DNA from: Volvariella volvacea V23
Taxonomy: Eukaryota > Basidiomycota > Agaricomycetes > Agaricales > Pluteaceae
Direction: 5' to 3'
Assembly (NCBI GenBank): GCA_000349905.1
Contig: KB722737.1
Location: 2,470,925 to 2,534,924, forward strand
DNA length: 64,000 nucleotides
In this document: piece by piece, positions 37,576-50,800 of the stretch
How the letters are laid out: each line of letters starts with the position of its first letter
Numbering within the stretch: position 1 is the stretch's first letter
The notes under the pieces: model-generated
Seen by the model: the letters and a program-made list of their open reading frames with translations, nothing else
The model's database searches: none
Told to the model about the DNA's origin: nothing
Position numbers and translations under genes: made by a program

Positions 37576-39157
37576 ATGTCGCCAGCAGTTCTTCAAGGCC
37601 CCATTAATGGTGCACCCACAACCAATGGGGTGTCCTCACAGCCAATGGAAGTCATTTTCCTTGGGACAGGAACATCGTCAAGTCTGCCTCACCTCGAGTG
37701 CTTGACTGCGCCTCCAGAAGACCCACCGTGTAACACGTGCCTATCGACATTGACACCGCAGGGGAAGAAGAATTTCAGACGGAATACGAGTGCTGTTGTT
37801 AGAACAAAGGCAAAGGATGGTCGAGACGTGTAAGTCTTTATCTTTATGTACTCGTGTCATCGTTTTTCTCTTTCATCTGGTGTCTTGGTTTGTGGTGTGG
37901 TATGGGGCACGTTTATACGAGGTACTTACTCGGTTTTTTCCACCCCTTTCACCTCTTCGTGCGCATCTTTTTCGGTCCGATAGGACTATTGTCATTGATG
38001 CTGGGAAGAACTTCCAGGCTGCGTCGTTGGAATGGTTCCCAAAGTACAAGCTGAGAAGGATAGATGCGCTATTGATTACGCATCCCCATGCAGATGGTAG
38101 GCCGGGGTCCTTGCTAGATTCAGAGATGGCTTATCTCGTTTCGTGACAGCGATGAATGGGTTGGACGACTTAAGAGGTTCGTCTCTGTCCAGATGACGCG
38201 AAGACCAAGACTAAATTCATTGTAGGGTGGACGCTGAATGGGGCGATTCAATCACATATAGACGTTTACGTCTCGCATACAACCTTCGTGGAGGTGCAGC
38301 GGTCATTCCCTTATCTTGTTTCAAAGGAGTTTGCCTCTGGTGGTGGTGACGTATGTATGTTCTCTCATCTCTTTGCTCTGGCTGATAGTGTGCCCCATAG
38401 GTACCAGAATTCAAATGGCATATAATTAATGACAAGGTTCCTTTTGAGATTCTAGACACCGGAATTATGGTTACTCCTTTCGCTGGTGAGTGAGTTGAAC
38501 TTACCCGGGGCCATAGGGGTGAATTCGTTATGGGTAGTGCATCATGGTCGGATATTCTCAGTGCTGCCACCTCCCGCTTATACCCCCACACCGACGACTA
38601 CTTCACCATCCACGCCGACAAAGACTGGAATCCCTTTGCCACCCCCTAAGCCAGAGGAATGCCCAGATGGAAAAACGGGAGGGTTAGGGAAGAGCGATTC
38701 GAATTCAGAGATTATACACCCATACCTATGTTACGGGTTCAAGATCGAGAACCAGCTGATTTACATCTCGGATGTGTCGCATATTCCGGAAGATGTTTGG
38801 CCCATCCTTACAGAGCCACGGCGTGCAGCCATGGTTGTGCTAGACTGCTTGCGACTTCGACCGCATACGTCGCACTTTGGGCTGCAAGCGTCGATTGAGG
38901 CGGCAAGACGGATAGGGGGCGTACGGACATATTTGACGGGGTTTGATCACGCGGTGTCGCATGAAGAGTATGTTACGATCGGAGAGATTGCAGGTGGGGA
39001 TAAGAGAGATGTGGGGAAACTGACGGAATCAGAGAGGGCGGGGGCTGAGCTGGTCGGAAATGGGCAGGAGCAGGAGCTGTGGGTGAGGCCCGCATATGAT
39101 GGGCTACGTGTATTCATAGGTGGGAACAGTAAAGACATTAGAGACGAATGTTATTGA
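37576..39157 (+). CDS. Metallo-beta-lactamase-fold hydrolase (PhnP-like)
   Basis: Predicted binuclear-metal hydrolase. The N-terminal MBL strand [16 protein letters not shown], then [16 protein letters not shown] and IVIDAGKNF, lead to the metal motif LLITHPHAD, followed after an intron by [13 protein letters not shown], the pattern of PhnP/LipB-associated MBL proteins (HxHxDA...GLDD). Later metal-ligand regions are VHHGR and YISDVSHI, and the C-terminal [10 protein letters not shown]. Start ATG 37576; the stop is at 39155-39157. About five introns (for example near 37831-37983 and 38096-38148). An unusual Pro/Thr-rich insertion (about 38565-38710) interrupts the fold after VHHGR, before the conserved [15 protein letters not shown]. 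Homologues are common in fungi but the substrate is not established here. Confidence 0.83.
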
Positions 39158-39551
39158 TAGATAGAGATTGTACATAATGTTCTGTGGTAATATACAGACT
39201 GGTTTGTTGTACATGGGTGAACTCTGGATGTAAGATATTCTCATGGAAAGCTAGAACTCTATGTGTGCTTCGAGGCATTGAATTCGACCAGCCATTTGAC
39301 CAGCCAGCTGATCTGGACTGGGGATCTACTAATCACCGCTTCGTGAGAGGATGGCCCGAAAAGGCAATCAAAGGGTCTGGGATTTCACCTAACCACACTT
39401 CCCGTCCGCTGCGACATCCTCCTTCCCGACCTCTCCCATTTACGGTCACTTTGCATTTAATCCGCAGGACTTATCAGGAGGACTTGTGTTACGAGAGTGG
39501 ACGCTTCATACCCTCTGCCGTCTTGATTTCAACAGCCGGGATCGTTCCCTC
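39158..39551. other. Intergenic, upstream of the second PRELI gene
   Basis: 394 nt with the tandem direct repeat CAGCCATTTGAC / CAGCCAGCTGAT near 39289-39313. No gene recognised; should carry the promoter of the PRELI gene. Confidence 0.4.
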
Positions 39552-40497
39552 ATGAAGTTTTTCTCCCAATCCTTCTTGTACGAGTACGTGTCTCTCCATA
39601 TCTCATTCCATTGCGTAAATATCACTTCATCTCATCCATTCCCTGTTCGCCTTTTGTGCCTCGTGTGCCCGTCATTCATCTAGCGATCCCTGGTCAATCG
39701 TCTCGTTGGCGTTTTTCTTGCGGTATCCAAATCCTTATGCGGCACATGTTGTCTCGTGCGATGTGATTTCGCGTGAGCAGACCCCTCAGGGGACATTGGT
39801 CACGTCGCGACTCATTCTCAAACGCGGGGCGTTGCCTCGATGGGCCCCAAAGGGCATTGTGTCAAGAGCAGAGTCGTGGATTATTGAGGAGAGCGAGGTG
39901 GACCCGTTCGGGAAGACTGTGAGATGTCGCACGAGGAACCTGGATCACGTAAAGGTTATGCAGGTGGAGGAGTGGGTCCACTTCAAGGAGACACCTGAAG
40001 GGTATGTTTGAGTGTGTGGGTGTGTGCTAGACCTCAACCTCTGTCGTTGTTATAGGAAAACTATGCAGACGACCGAAGCTAGAATTCTATCTGGATTTGG
40101 TTGGGGTCTTACTAAAAAGATCGAAAGTCATGGATTGGCACGATTCAAGGCCAATGTACAGAGAGTGCGTAGTGCACTCACATGTAACTTACCAGGCTCC
40201 GCTGACATTGATCTACAGTCTCGGGAGGGTGTCTCGCTCATACTCAGCATGTTGCGTCAGGGGCGTCTCCAACCAATGGCGCTAGGCGCTGGAGCGGATG
40301 TTCCAATGCTAACGCCCCGTGAATTCCATCGTACCCAAAATGAAGACTATGCTCATCAGCACTCCCACCCCGTTGAGGGTGGCCAAAATGAGTCAGTGGC
40401 TCATCCTCAGAGGACATCAGCATGGACAAGATTCAAGTCCTGGTTTGCCCCTCCGCCCTCTTCCGCACCCCCATCTTCCTCGGCATCCTCAGTTTAA
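39552..40497 (+). CDS. PRELI/MSF1 domain protein, UPS1-like
   Basis: Mitochondrial intermembrane-space lipid-transfer protein; the UPS1/PRELI branch carries phosphatidic acid for cardiolipin synthesis with Mdm35. Exon 1 from ATG 39552 (MKFFSQSFLY) joins across an intron ending near 39681 to DDPWSIVSLAFFLRYPNPYAAHVV. Family blocks follow: CDVISREQTPQGTL, RLILKRGALPRWAPK, DPFGKTVRCRTRNLDH and EEWVHFKE, then FGLARFK-like HGLARFKANV. Two more introns fall near 40001-40056 and 40165-40219. Compared with yeast Ups1 it has a longer C-terminal extension (about 40260-40497) that is disordered and ends in a Pro/Ser run before the stop. The paralogue at 17105 is the UPS2-like one. Assignment of branch from remembered similarity. 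Confidence 0.88.
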
Positions 40498-41349
40498 TCC
40501 CTAATAATAAGACCATGCAAGGACAGCACCCTGGCTTCTGAAAGCTGTTGTGCTGGCTCTGATTCCACAACTCCGGGCTTCTCTTCTTGTTGCTTCTATT
40601 GGCACGCGGACACTGGACCCTTCTGTTGTTGCTGTCGAAGCTCGGCCTGTTCTAGTCACACCGGGAACCTCCTGTCCGTAGCCGCATTTGGTGTTCCTCG
40701 AAACTCCCAGATTACGATACCGGTACATACTCATTCTCCGTCTGCGCCTGTCTTGGTCGTATCTTGTTTCCTTTCGTACTTTCGCAGCAATCCCATTTTG
40801 CATTTGTATTACTAGTAATAATATAGTGCCAATCCCCACACTCACAATGATACTTCCCATGTCGTGTCATCGTTGTCGTCTTTGAGGCATTTTATGTCAC
40901 CAGGTCTTCCTGCGAACAGACAATAGGTCGTGATGCACATTCTATTTTGTCCCAGTGGTTTGTGGGGTCTGCCACGGTGACGCAGCGGACCGGGTGTAAC
41001 TGGAACTTCCGGAAATGGAGATTGAGATCTCGACGGACAGCGGGCGATCTGGATTACCTCGTTCCAGATTTTTTGTTGACACGTTGGAGGACGCCGATGA
41101 GGCCACCTCACACCAACCACTAACCCAACCGCGTCAAGCGCACTCCCGACTGGACGACCTCCCAGGGCTTATTGGAGGACTTGTACCACTCAGCTCTAGG
41201 TGACACGTCCGACCAACTGGCATCGCAATCTTGCCACCCTCTGCAGAGCTCACCCACCGCAGGGCCACCCTCCACACGTGTACGCTGTGCTCGCACCCGA
41301 AAACGACATCTGCACTGCTCCGATATCTTCTGGTTGGCACGGGGCAATC
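40498..41349. other. Intergenic between UPS1-like and RIC1 genes
   Basis: 852 nt. Overlapping open frames exist on both strands but none shows a motif, and they are mutually exclusive. Nothing I would annotate; the RIC1 promoter and possibly a 5' UTR should lie at the right end. Confidence 0.45.
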
Positions 41350-44300
41350 ATGTACTTTCCTACCTCCGCCGCAATTCAGTTGTCCACGATCCCGGCTTTA
41401 CCGAATCTTCCACTGGAGCAGGTGATATGTCTTACTCCCAGCCCAAGGAAGACGTTGTTTTGTGCTTTGACGAGGAACGGGTTGGCGGTCTGGCGTGTTA
41501 GGGTATGTATTTTGCTCTTTCAATCGTAGTTGATTCGTGCTTTGGTATACGGATTGACCCCATGGGGTTGTTGGCAGCCATAGGTTGTGTGGATAGGATG
41601 GAATTGTTGTTCGCAATAGATGATTGGAGGATTGAGTGTGTGCCAAGCTTGGGAGCCAGTCGTCTCGTATCACCATATGCACTCGCAGCACTCGGATTTC
41701 CGACTGTTCGCAGTGGGCTGACCCACTTCCCCTTTTCGTTATGAATGTTAGCCGCCTGCCGTGCTGGCTTTTCTGTCAAGGACACCAACATCGCTCATAG
41801 ACCATGGGGAAAACGTCAATGCATTCTGGAGTCCTGATGGAACTAGGATCGTGATCCAAGTGAGTTCTGGTATCTGCATGTGCTTGACAGTGGTTTATTC
41901 GCTTCGCCTATACTGTACTGACTCTCTTAAGACGGCGGATTCATATCTTGTGCTTGTGACAGCCGAATATAGACCGGACGAAGCGGTTTATCAGCCTCCA
42001 CAACTGCCACCGAATGCTAAGAGGAACTTTTTGGCTGGTCCGGGTGAAGGGGTGCCATTTCAATCCCTGAGTTTGCATTTTGAGGGAGTGATTAGAATTG
42101 AGGGGACTTTGCTGAGGTGGGTATCCTGTTTCTCTATGCCATTGTGAGGTCATCGATGCTGAATTGTGCCGGGATACGATTCACGTTCCTGGTCTGGAAT
42201 ATAGTGTGTCGCCGAGGAGATATTATATCCTGTTCTCGACAAAGAATCCGCCTGTGGTGCAACGAATACCCTGGCCTATTGATGACGACGAACAGGTTCA
42301 TGGGTCAGGTAGACCCAAGGCGCAATTTCAGGGTTTCGATTCCTGGTCAATAAATGAGCAGGATTGTCCATGGCTGGTTGAACCAGATGGTGTGTTGCAC
42401 CCTCCTTATACTCAGAGTTTGGCTTAATGAAGCTTGTCATGTGAACAGTGGCTGTGGAGAAGATTCTGTGGTCAAGAGTCACAGGCGTTGATACTTGGGT
42501 CATGACTGATGGAAGGGCATATTTCGTTCGATTATCAGAACAGACTGGTTATAAGGGGACAGGTACGAGTGAATACAACCCAGAGGATGAAGGACGGGTA
42601 TGTGCACAATTCATGGTCTGCACGCGGTATTCAGGACTTTGCATTAGGTCAGTGCAGAACGTACATCTGCGTCAATAGATGAGCAGGATCCCAATTTGAG
42701 ACCCCAACTCATGTGGCAGGGTACATGCGTGCACAATTTCGACACACCGAAATGGGTACAGAAGCAGCGACAGTTGGATCCAGACCAAGTTGACGCCGAC
42801 AGAAAGGTTTATGACGAACCTAGACGCGCGGTTACGGTGGCTGTCAATGGAAAGTTTTCGTTGATTGCTATTGGTACTAATGGGTATGACGCCTCTCTTC
42901 TGATTAAGGCAATTCTGACATCCTCGAATCCTTGTGGACGATAATATAGTGGCGGTGTGGAGTTTACCAACTTTCCTTCTCAGAATGGGATAATACCAAA
43001 ATCACATAGCATTCAGATACCCAACCCCTATCAGCGACCGACGGGGGAAGTGTGTGCGATGGAATGGAGTTCTGATGGCTATGTGTTAGCTGTAGCCTGG
43101 AAGCATGGGTGGGGAATTATCAGTGTAGGTGGGAGGTGTCTAGCTTGTTGTTTTGGTGTTGAGGATGCCGTCGATGAAGCAAGGTAAGTTTGCTCTGTTT
43201 CTGCATCGCAGAGCTAGAATCTTAGGAGTGTGGTTAAGGTTTCAAGATGCATTCATGTATGGTGTCCGAAGCTTGGTGAGTTTGTGCGCGCTACATCTAG
43301 TTGCGCAGAATTTGATTGTATACTGTAGTTCTGGGCTCCTGGTAATTTTGAGCTGTTCGTATTGGCGCAAGCGTCCCCCAAGAGTGCGTGCCTTTCTTCT
43401 AGGTTCAACTGCATTAATTAAATATCTAGCAGAGGTAGATGGCCAGCTTTTTGCAATACCCTTTGCCAAGAGTGCTACAACTGGTCAGCTGTCACCTGTA
43501 AGATACATCCTCCTGGGTCGTAGTTTGTGTTCGACTGCTTATGTGCCATAGGATAATACTCGCTATGCTTTCCTGCAAATGGATGATCGGGCACTCATCT
43601 ACAGGGGAGCGGACCAACCTGATATGAGCGTTATTAATCCAGAGTCTGATGTATGGCAGCACATAAAGGTAGTCATCTCGGTGTCCCTCATATTCTATCT
43701 CATGCCTAAAAGTGCCATTCGGTAGATCCCACAAAGCTACCTGGCTACCAATTGGCCTATACGATACTCTTCCATGAGTAGCGATGGAAGGCTGATTGCT
43801 GTCGCAGGAAGGAGAGGGCTGATTCATTACAGTTCAACATCAGGACGATGGAAAATATTCATGGACGAGATGCAAGAGCAAGCATTCTCTGTCCGAGGAG
43901 GTTTGCTTTGGTTCCACCACGTCTTGATCGCTGCTGTGGAGGTTCAAAAATCCTTCCAGGTGTGTATTCACTTGAAATTTGATTTCTCAATCTAACTCGT
44001 TTTGGTAGATACGGTTATACTCCCGCGACATGGAACTGAGCAACCAGAATGTCTTGCATCGTGAAATACTTGCAGCTCCGGTTGTCATCTTATCGCTCGT
44101 TGACAACTCTCTTCTCGTCTACACTGCTGACAACAACCTACTCCATTACCTCATTGTTCCTACCACTGACACCATCAAGCTACACCTGTGTGGGAGTATT
44201 ACTTTCAATGGCATTATTGTCGCACCGACGGCTGTCAGGATGCTGAGTTGGATGATACCAGCAGCACAGAAGCGTATGCGTTTGAGTTCCTTTGATAATA

Positions 44301-45583
44301 ACATGCGCTGACGCAGCGTTACAGAACTCGGAGACCCCGTTGACGATTTAGCTGTCGCAACTGTTCTCATGGTCGTAGGTGGTCAACTTATTCTGCTACG
44401 CCCGAGAAAGGTGCGACGTGGTCTCTTTTGTTGTAACTTGCGATAATAAGTGTTGGTATCGCAGTCTGGAGATCAGGAGGTCAAGTATGACATGCAAGTA
44501 TTTGCAGATAGGATCGAGTTCTGCTGGATCCACCTTCGGGGCATCAATGCCTTGGAGAATTCGCTATGGGCGTATGATGGACAAGGAATCAGAATCTGGT
44601 TGAATGCGCTGGCCCTTGAAACGCAACAGCATGCAGATGGAGAGGAAGTGGCCCACAGTGTTAAAGAGAGCGTCAACATCCCACTGGACTTTTATCCGTT
44701 GTGTAAGTATAACATTTCTGCTTATCGAGAAATAATTTGACGGGTGAGGCCCTAGCTGTGCTGATGGATAAAGGCATTATAATCGGTGCCGAGCATGAAG
44801 CTGCGACTAGGCTGAATTTGCCTTTCGTCATGTTTAGACATGCTACGAGTGTAAGCCCCACTTGAATCAAATGACACCTGCCTATTCACTTTCTGAATAG
44901 TCGCACTTGTTCCTTCACCATATCCTGCTCTACTTGCTAAGTGGGGGTCAAGTCAAGGAAGCCGTAACATTCGCTTCGCATTACAAGGACCTGATCTATT
45001 TCGCTCATGCACTTGAGATTCTGCTTCATACTGTTGTGGAGTCGGAAGCAGAACTTGGAAGTGACGACGAGTCAGACGAACGAGATGACGGTGTTCTCCC
45101 TACAGTTGTGGAGTTTTTGGATCATTTTGATGCTGCACTTGATGTAGTGGTGGGATGTGCCCGCAAGACTGAGTTGACTAGGTGGAGGCGCTTATTTGAT
45201 ATCGTTGGCAATCCCAAAGCTTTGTTTGAAGTAAGACTCTTGCATGACTATATGTCCACCTACTCATGTCTAATATTTCATAGATTTGCCTTGCATCTCA
45301 CAGGCTCAAGACAGCCGGGTCTTATCTTTTGGTTCTGCATAATCTCGAGCAGCTGGACGAGAACAATGCGGATGCAATCCGGTTGCTGAAGAGCGCCGTT
45401 GAAGGAAAAGATTGGCAGCTCTGTCGAGAACTTCTCCGCTTTTTGCATTCAATTGACGATACTGGGGCTGCATTACGAGATGCATTGACGCAGACGCATA
45501 TTCTTCAGCTTAACAAGGGGATCGAGATGGGGAATGCCGAGGAAATCTCCCTCGTCTTGGCACCACCTACGCCATCCTCATAA
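41350..45583 (+). CDS. RIC1: RIC1, Ypt6/Rab6 GEF complex subunit
   Basis: Ric1-Rgp1 activates Ypt6 (Rab6) at the Golgi for endosome-to-Golgi recycling. Start ATG 41350 (MYFPTSAAIQLST) matches the usual fungal start. The N-terminal WD40-like propeller is spread over many exons: NVNAFWSPDGTRIVIQ, ECSSDGYVLAVAWKHGWG-like block near 43070, and SSDGRLIAVAGRRGLIHYSSTS near 43790. The C-terminal RIC1 domain has LLYLLSGGQVKEAVTFASHY, FLDHFDAALDVVVGCARKTE and SAVEGKDWQLCRELLRFLHSIDD. The stop is at 45581-45583. About fifteen introns are needed, most 50-60 nt. An acidic insertion (SDDESDERDD) lies at about 45060-45090. No break seen in the family blocks, though I did not resolve every exon border. Confidence 0.88.
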
Positions 45584-46083
45584 TACCCACCTCGTTTCTG
45601 TCTCTCGTGTAACATACCCGATATTCTCCTCACGGACAGTTTTCCTTTGATTGTGTGTTGTCTGCGTAGTAATATCTCTTCCATGTGTTTTTGTGTATTT
45701 ATTGCTCAGCTATCAAGCCAACAGAAGACTTGATTGGCATGATGATCACACTAGCTAATCATGCTTGATATAGATCCTGCCGTCTGCGTACTACATCCAT
45801 ATGGTTCCTTAAAAAAAATAAGAAGCCCCCACACTGACTGTTGTCACTAACCCACTACCCATTACTCATCTTGGGAGATCTGCCAGAGCCTGCCAGTGGC
45901 TTGAAGGATTACCTAGTAATTACAAGGTGACCCACCTGCTCACACGACAAAATTACATATCATGCTATCCACATGGAGCTGATAGCCTTGTTTTTGTCCC
46001 ATCCGTATTTAACCACAAGCTAGCCAGCTCACCAAACGTCTATATACCAAGTATTCCCTCACTTGAACGACTCCCCTTGGAAA
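45584..46083. other. Intergenic, no gene recognised
   Basis: 500 nt between RIC1 and the dioxygenase gene. A short A-rich run (TTAAAAAAAATAAG) lies near 45817. No gene, RNA or repeat seen. Confidence 0.45.
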
Positions 46084-47627
46084 ATGGCAAGAAACATACT
46101 CACACGTTCCTTAGCTACTGTAACCCGACAGATGCAGGCAGTTCAGCGTACACCCGAAGGAGCCATAACTATCTCCTACAAAACCTTGTTTTCCGACCCT
46201 CTTTCCTTAGGAGCGTCCATTGGTAAGTGTGTTTATCTTATCATGCTACACGCAAATGCAATGTCGATCCTGGAACTTTAGAGGAGGGATTTGGATCTCA
46301 TCCTAAATCGTTGGGCATCATTATTGTCCGGGACTTACCATCCGAGTACAAGGCCTACCGTGAACGACTGCTGAAGCTATCGTACAAGTTTGCAAAGCTT
46401 CCAGAGGATGTGAGAGAGAAATACACGCATGCGGCTAGTCGATACAGGTGGGCTTGCATTACCCTTCGTGATAAACTTCGAATTTTTTGTAACAAAATAA
46501 CGACCAGCTTTGGGTGGTCGCATGGCAAGGCAGGTTAATCTCTACTCGCTTCAATGAGAATATTGGCTTACCTTCCCAAAGGAAATCATGAATGGGAAAC
46601 CTGGTGAGTGCTTCAAGTAGCTCCGTCGAATCCGCATAGCTAACGGATAACAAGACACTCTCAAGGGTTCCTATTATGCTAATCCAACTGTTGATGAGCC
46701 CACTATCTCCGAAACCGAGCGTAATGCATATCCTGAATATTATGGGAACAACATTTGTCTGTCATTCTTGTCCAGTTACCGAAGGAGGAAGGCTTATACA
46801 AATTGCAGGGCCTGCAAAAGATGAAAAGGGCGTGGAGGGCTTTGAAGATGCATTCAAGGACTTGGGGAGGTGAGTAATCTAGCTCAAGTCTGCACGATAA
46901 GCTCCATCGACACGCACTAGCTTCATCTACAAAATTGGAATCCAACTGGCCGTGGCGTGCCAACCTTTTGGTACGTCCCAATTATCGTCTATGAATCAGG
47001 TGCCTAAAAGCATTCATGCCCGCATCTTAAAGCCGAAGCCCGTCTCTCAGACACCACTATCTCGCTTTCTAAGTTCATCAGCGAGTCTCAAACCACGAAG
47101 GCTCGCTTGTTGCATTACTTCCCTCCAGGACCCTCTACAGCCCTCCCTGCTGAAGATGAGCCAATTGATAGTTGGTGTGGCTTCCATTTGGACCACTCCG
47201 TCCTCACAGGTTTATGCTCTGTAAGTTTACCACCGCTATTTTCGCGTTCCCTTGCCGACATTTCAAGTAGGCCATGTACCTGAAAGAGGAGGCCGCAGGG
47301 GTTGAACCAACAGTCGTTTCGTCTCCTTCTCCCTCTTCAGGATTATATATCCGTTCTCGAGGCGGCGACCTAACCAAGGTCTCAATCCCGGTTGATTCTT
47401 TGGCCTTCCAAACGGGCGAAGCCCTGCAAGTCGCGACAGGTGGCAAGCTTCGTGCGACTCCCCATTGCGTGCGAGTGGGTGCATCACCCGGAGCAGAGTC
47501 CGTCTCTCGCGAAACGTTCGCAGTGTTTATGCAACCCAACACTACTCATTACCTTACGGAGAACAAGACATTCGGACAATTCAGCAAGCAAATATTCGAC
47601 GAGCATTACGACAATGTATCTATGTGA
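46084..47627 (+). CDS. 2-oxoglutarate/Fe(II)-dependent dioxygenase-like protein
   Basis: Predicted non-heme Fe(II) oxygenase of the isopenicillin N synthase-like type. Start ATG 46084 (MARNILTRSLATVTRQM); the N-terminal region has basic and hydroxylated residues, so a mitochondrial presequence is possible. Exons join to give ISYKTLF, KSLGIIIVRDLP, YRERLLKLSYKFAKLP, SRYSFGWSHGKEIMNG and ARLLHYFPP. The metal-binding pair is seen in FHLDHSVLTGL (H-x-D), with the distal histidine in TPHCVRV and the 2OG-binding arginine plausibly in SRETFAVFMQP near 47510. About six introns; the most certain are those ending before 46284 and 47272. Intact, about 400 residues. Substrate unknown; the position next to ATG26 carries no clear meaning. 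Confidence 0.82.
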
Positions 47628-47853
47628 GAACAAGAATCTACCACAAGAGAGTTGGTACTCTGGGTGCTTGTGTAGCGCGGCGAATTAATAGGGTGAGAGG
47701 GAATTAATGGGGTGCATAAGGGTGGAGGCTTAAGGAGATGCGAATGTATGAGAATCGTGAGCGATATCAAATAGCTATCCAATAACAAAATGATACAATG
47801 AACAGATGGCAATGTTGCCAAATCGTGCCACGACGTATGGCTACAAGGGAAAA

Positions 47854-50800
47854 TCAGGGTCTCGAAGAAGCGGATAAGGAACGAAGGCGTGAATTCTTGG
47901 GGGAACCTGTTGAAGTAAAAGCATCAGGTAGGACGGACCAGACTGCGGCTACCAAGCTAGTGCGTTTCGTAGATGAATCCCTAGTCTTCTCGCTGGTTCG
48001 GGAGCCAATGGAAGAACGGCGTTCATCTACGTCTGAAACAAGACTCCAGTCCTCACTGGGCGCACCTCGTGCAGATCCACTGGAGCTATATCCAGAATAC
48101 CCATCTGGTGCAGATTGCGATGGTAATATTGTTGATTGCTCTGCCTCCAACTCTTCTGGCTCGTCTGTATCGTCCGCAGCCGAGTCGTCAGCATGATTGT
48201 TACGCTTAATTAGCGATCGGGCGTATTCAAGGTCACGGTATATTGATTCGATGGCCGTGCCAACGCCATCCTCCTGTAGATTCGAGTGAATAAATCACGT
48301 GTGGAGGTATGATTAGTTTTATTTCTTACTGCTCGGATTCGCTCGCCCAGAATCCTGGCACGGTCTATCTGTTTGGGATCTGTCGTTGCAGACACCAAGG
48401 CATCTGACAGAGCCTGAACTGTCAACTTGCGGACGCCTGTGCCCACTCCAAGCGCCTCGACCCGATCTGCCCAGAAGAATTGATCTCCGAAGAAAGGACG
48501 AATGATAGTCGGAATCCCAGCTGACAATAAATAAGCACTCCCACTAGACGTCCAATATCCAATATCATAGCGAACATACCTCTTAAACTTGCACCAGTAG
48601 TACCTGCACCTCCGTGATGACATGCAGCATCTATGCGCGTAAATAACCAATCATGAGGTATAGACGAGATGGGATATATCTGGGGTGGCAATGGCTCTTC
48701 GGGCTCGGCAGCTTCTCCCGTCTTTACATGCAACCGATCTGACCATCCCTTTGAAAGAATCGCGTAGACACCACTTTGAACGACGGCGTCGATGACACAA
48801 CGTGTCATACCCTTGGGGTCTGATACCACGATACTGCCGAATCCAATGTAAACAACTTTCTTCCCTAGCTTACGAGCGTTGTCTAGGAATTGCGAGAGGT
48901 CGGGTGGAGGTGTCCATTTCTTGGCGCTAACTTCCGCGTCATTCAAGAACCAGTAGCCTATACAAGTTGATATAACCACCCGAAAAAGTAGTAGGGTTTT
49001 GTATAGCATACCTGTCACCCTGATCCATTCCGGCCAGTCTAGGGGAGGGGGGACGACATGGGGGCTGAAATTGTATAAGAAAGGGATCTTATGGGGTTCC
49101 ATTTTGTCCAAGCTTGTTGGACCCAAGTTTAGGGTGTTGCGGCGCCAGCGATTGATCTGTCCAGCAGTGGCACGCCAGAAGACTTGATCAAACATCACAT
49201 AAGACTATACAAAGGAGGTTAAGCCACCACACCCGACAAAGGTATCGCACTGCAGGCTAACCATATAATTATAGCTTCCACCCATCTATTGGGGAGATTA
49301 GCTTCGGGATATAGATAAAGAAAGACAGCAGTCTGACCTTGCGCTCGGGTACAGCGAAAGCATGGGGGTATGCTCTATTGGACGTTTTTAGTGACACATG
49401 CTATCTTTCTGGCATGAAGCCTACCTAGTACGGGACCAGGTCATGGTGAATGCCCTAAAGTAGGGTATACCCAAAGCTTCGGCGATGTGATAGCCCCCCA
49501 TCGCGCTTGGACTCTCAATCAATACATCGGTGCCTTGGCAGGCTATCCACGAGGTCTTCAATAAATCGTCGATCCAGCCCCGGAACTATTTGATGGCAGA
49601 ACGAAGAACGACAAGACAAGCATCAGCACGCGTCATCACTTTATAAGAAAAGCTTAGAATAAACAAGGAAAGCAAAGCGACCTTCAGCATTCCCTCCTTC
49701 AAAAATGACACAGTAAACGTGCCATTCTCTACACATATTCTCATCAATTCCGCAGGGTCACCGCCAACATAGCCGAACTCAATTCCGTGCTGAAAATGTA
49801 TCATCGGTGTTAGCGCCACTAAAAGCAAGTGAAAACGGGTGTTGTGACAGCAAGCGTGCCGGCAACACGACTCTTACAGATTCGACCCATTCTTTGAATT
49901 CTCCATGTGTGGCAATCCTGCACTTATGGCCATGTGCCATAAGACCCTTGGCGAGAGAAATGTAAGGCTGGACATCGCCACGAGATCCAATCGTTAAAAA
50001 TGTGAAGTGCAAGGGATCCGTGGGCTTGAATGTCAAGAACGTAGATGATGCAGACGTGAACATAACGGCAGGCAGCGAGTCCGTCATGCTCTCGGGGACA
50101 GGTGCTGGTTCGGAGTCGGCGGAATCTGATCTTCTTGGCTCCAGCTCTTCGAGGATTAAGGCATCGCGTCGACCAGGACTCGTAGCATTGCTATCTCCCG
50201 ATGATATACGTCGCCTGACATCTTCCATTTGACGGTTGAGAAGTGCCTCAAACGCGTTGCGCTTTTCCTCGTCGTTGAACTCAAAGAATAGCTCCTCGTG
50301 CCCTTTAATCATAACAATCAACCCATGGTGCCCAAATCTAGTCGCCTTGGATCGTTCCGTAGAAAGGATATCCCGTATAGGGAGAGCCATCTAGAAGTCA
50401 TTCAGCTCATCGCCCGCATAATGGATCAATCGAGATCTAACCCTTGTTCGAGCTGTAAGCGGGCCACTTGACTTAAAACAGAAAAAGTTGGTCGAAACAT
50501 AAAGTCTGCCAAATACTGGCAGTAACCTGAACAAGTAGCCCGGGAAGTCTGACAGCGCATATATGCGTATAAGCATCTCAACAGAATATATGAGCACAAC
50601 GTACACCCCAACAATGTCTCCTTGTCATCATAGGCAAAGGCAGTCCGGAATTTCTCGATCATCTCAGGATCAACCACGGTATTGGGAGTCTCCAGGATAC
50701 TAAACGCTAGATCGTTCGACCTGGTAGGTGTCGGTGCTAATAGCGTCGAAGAGTACATTTCCCGTATTCCTGTAGGGCTAGATGTAACAGTCTCTCCAGC

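Noticed and set aside
47798..48196. Open frame of 132 codons on the plus strand
   Set aside because: It is antisense to the last exons of the sterol glucosyltransferase, whose frame is supported by conserved protein.
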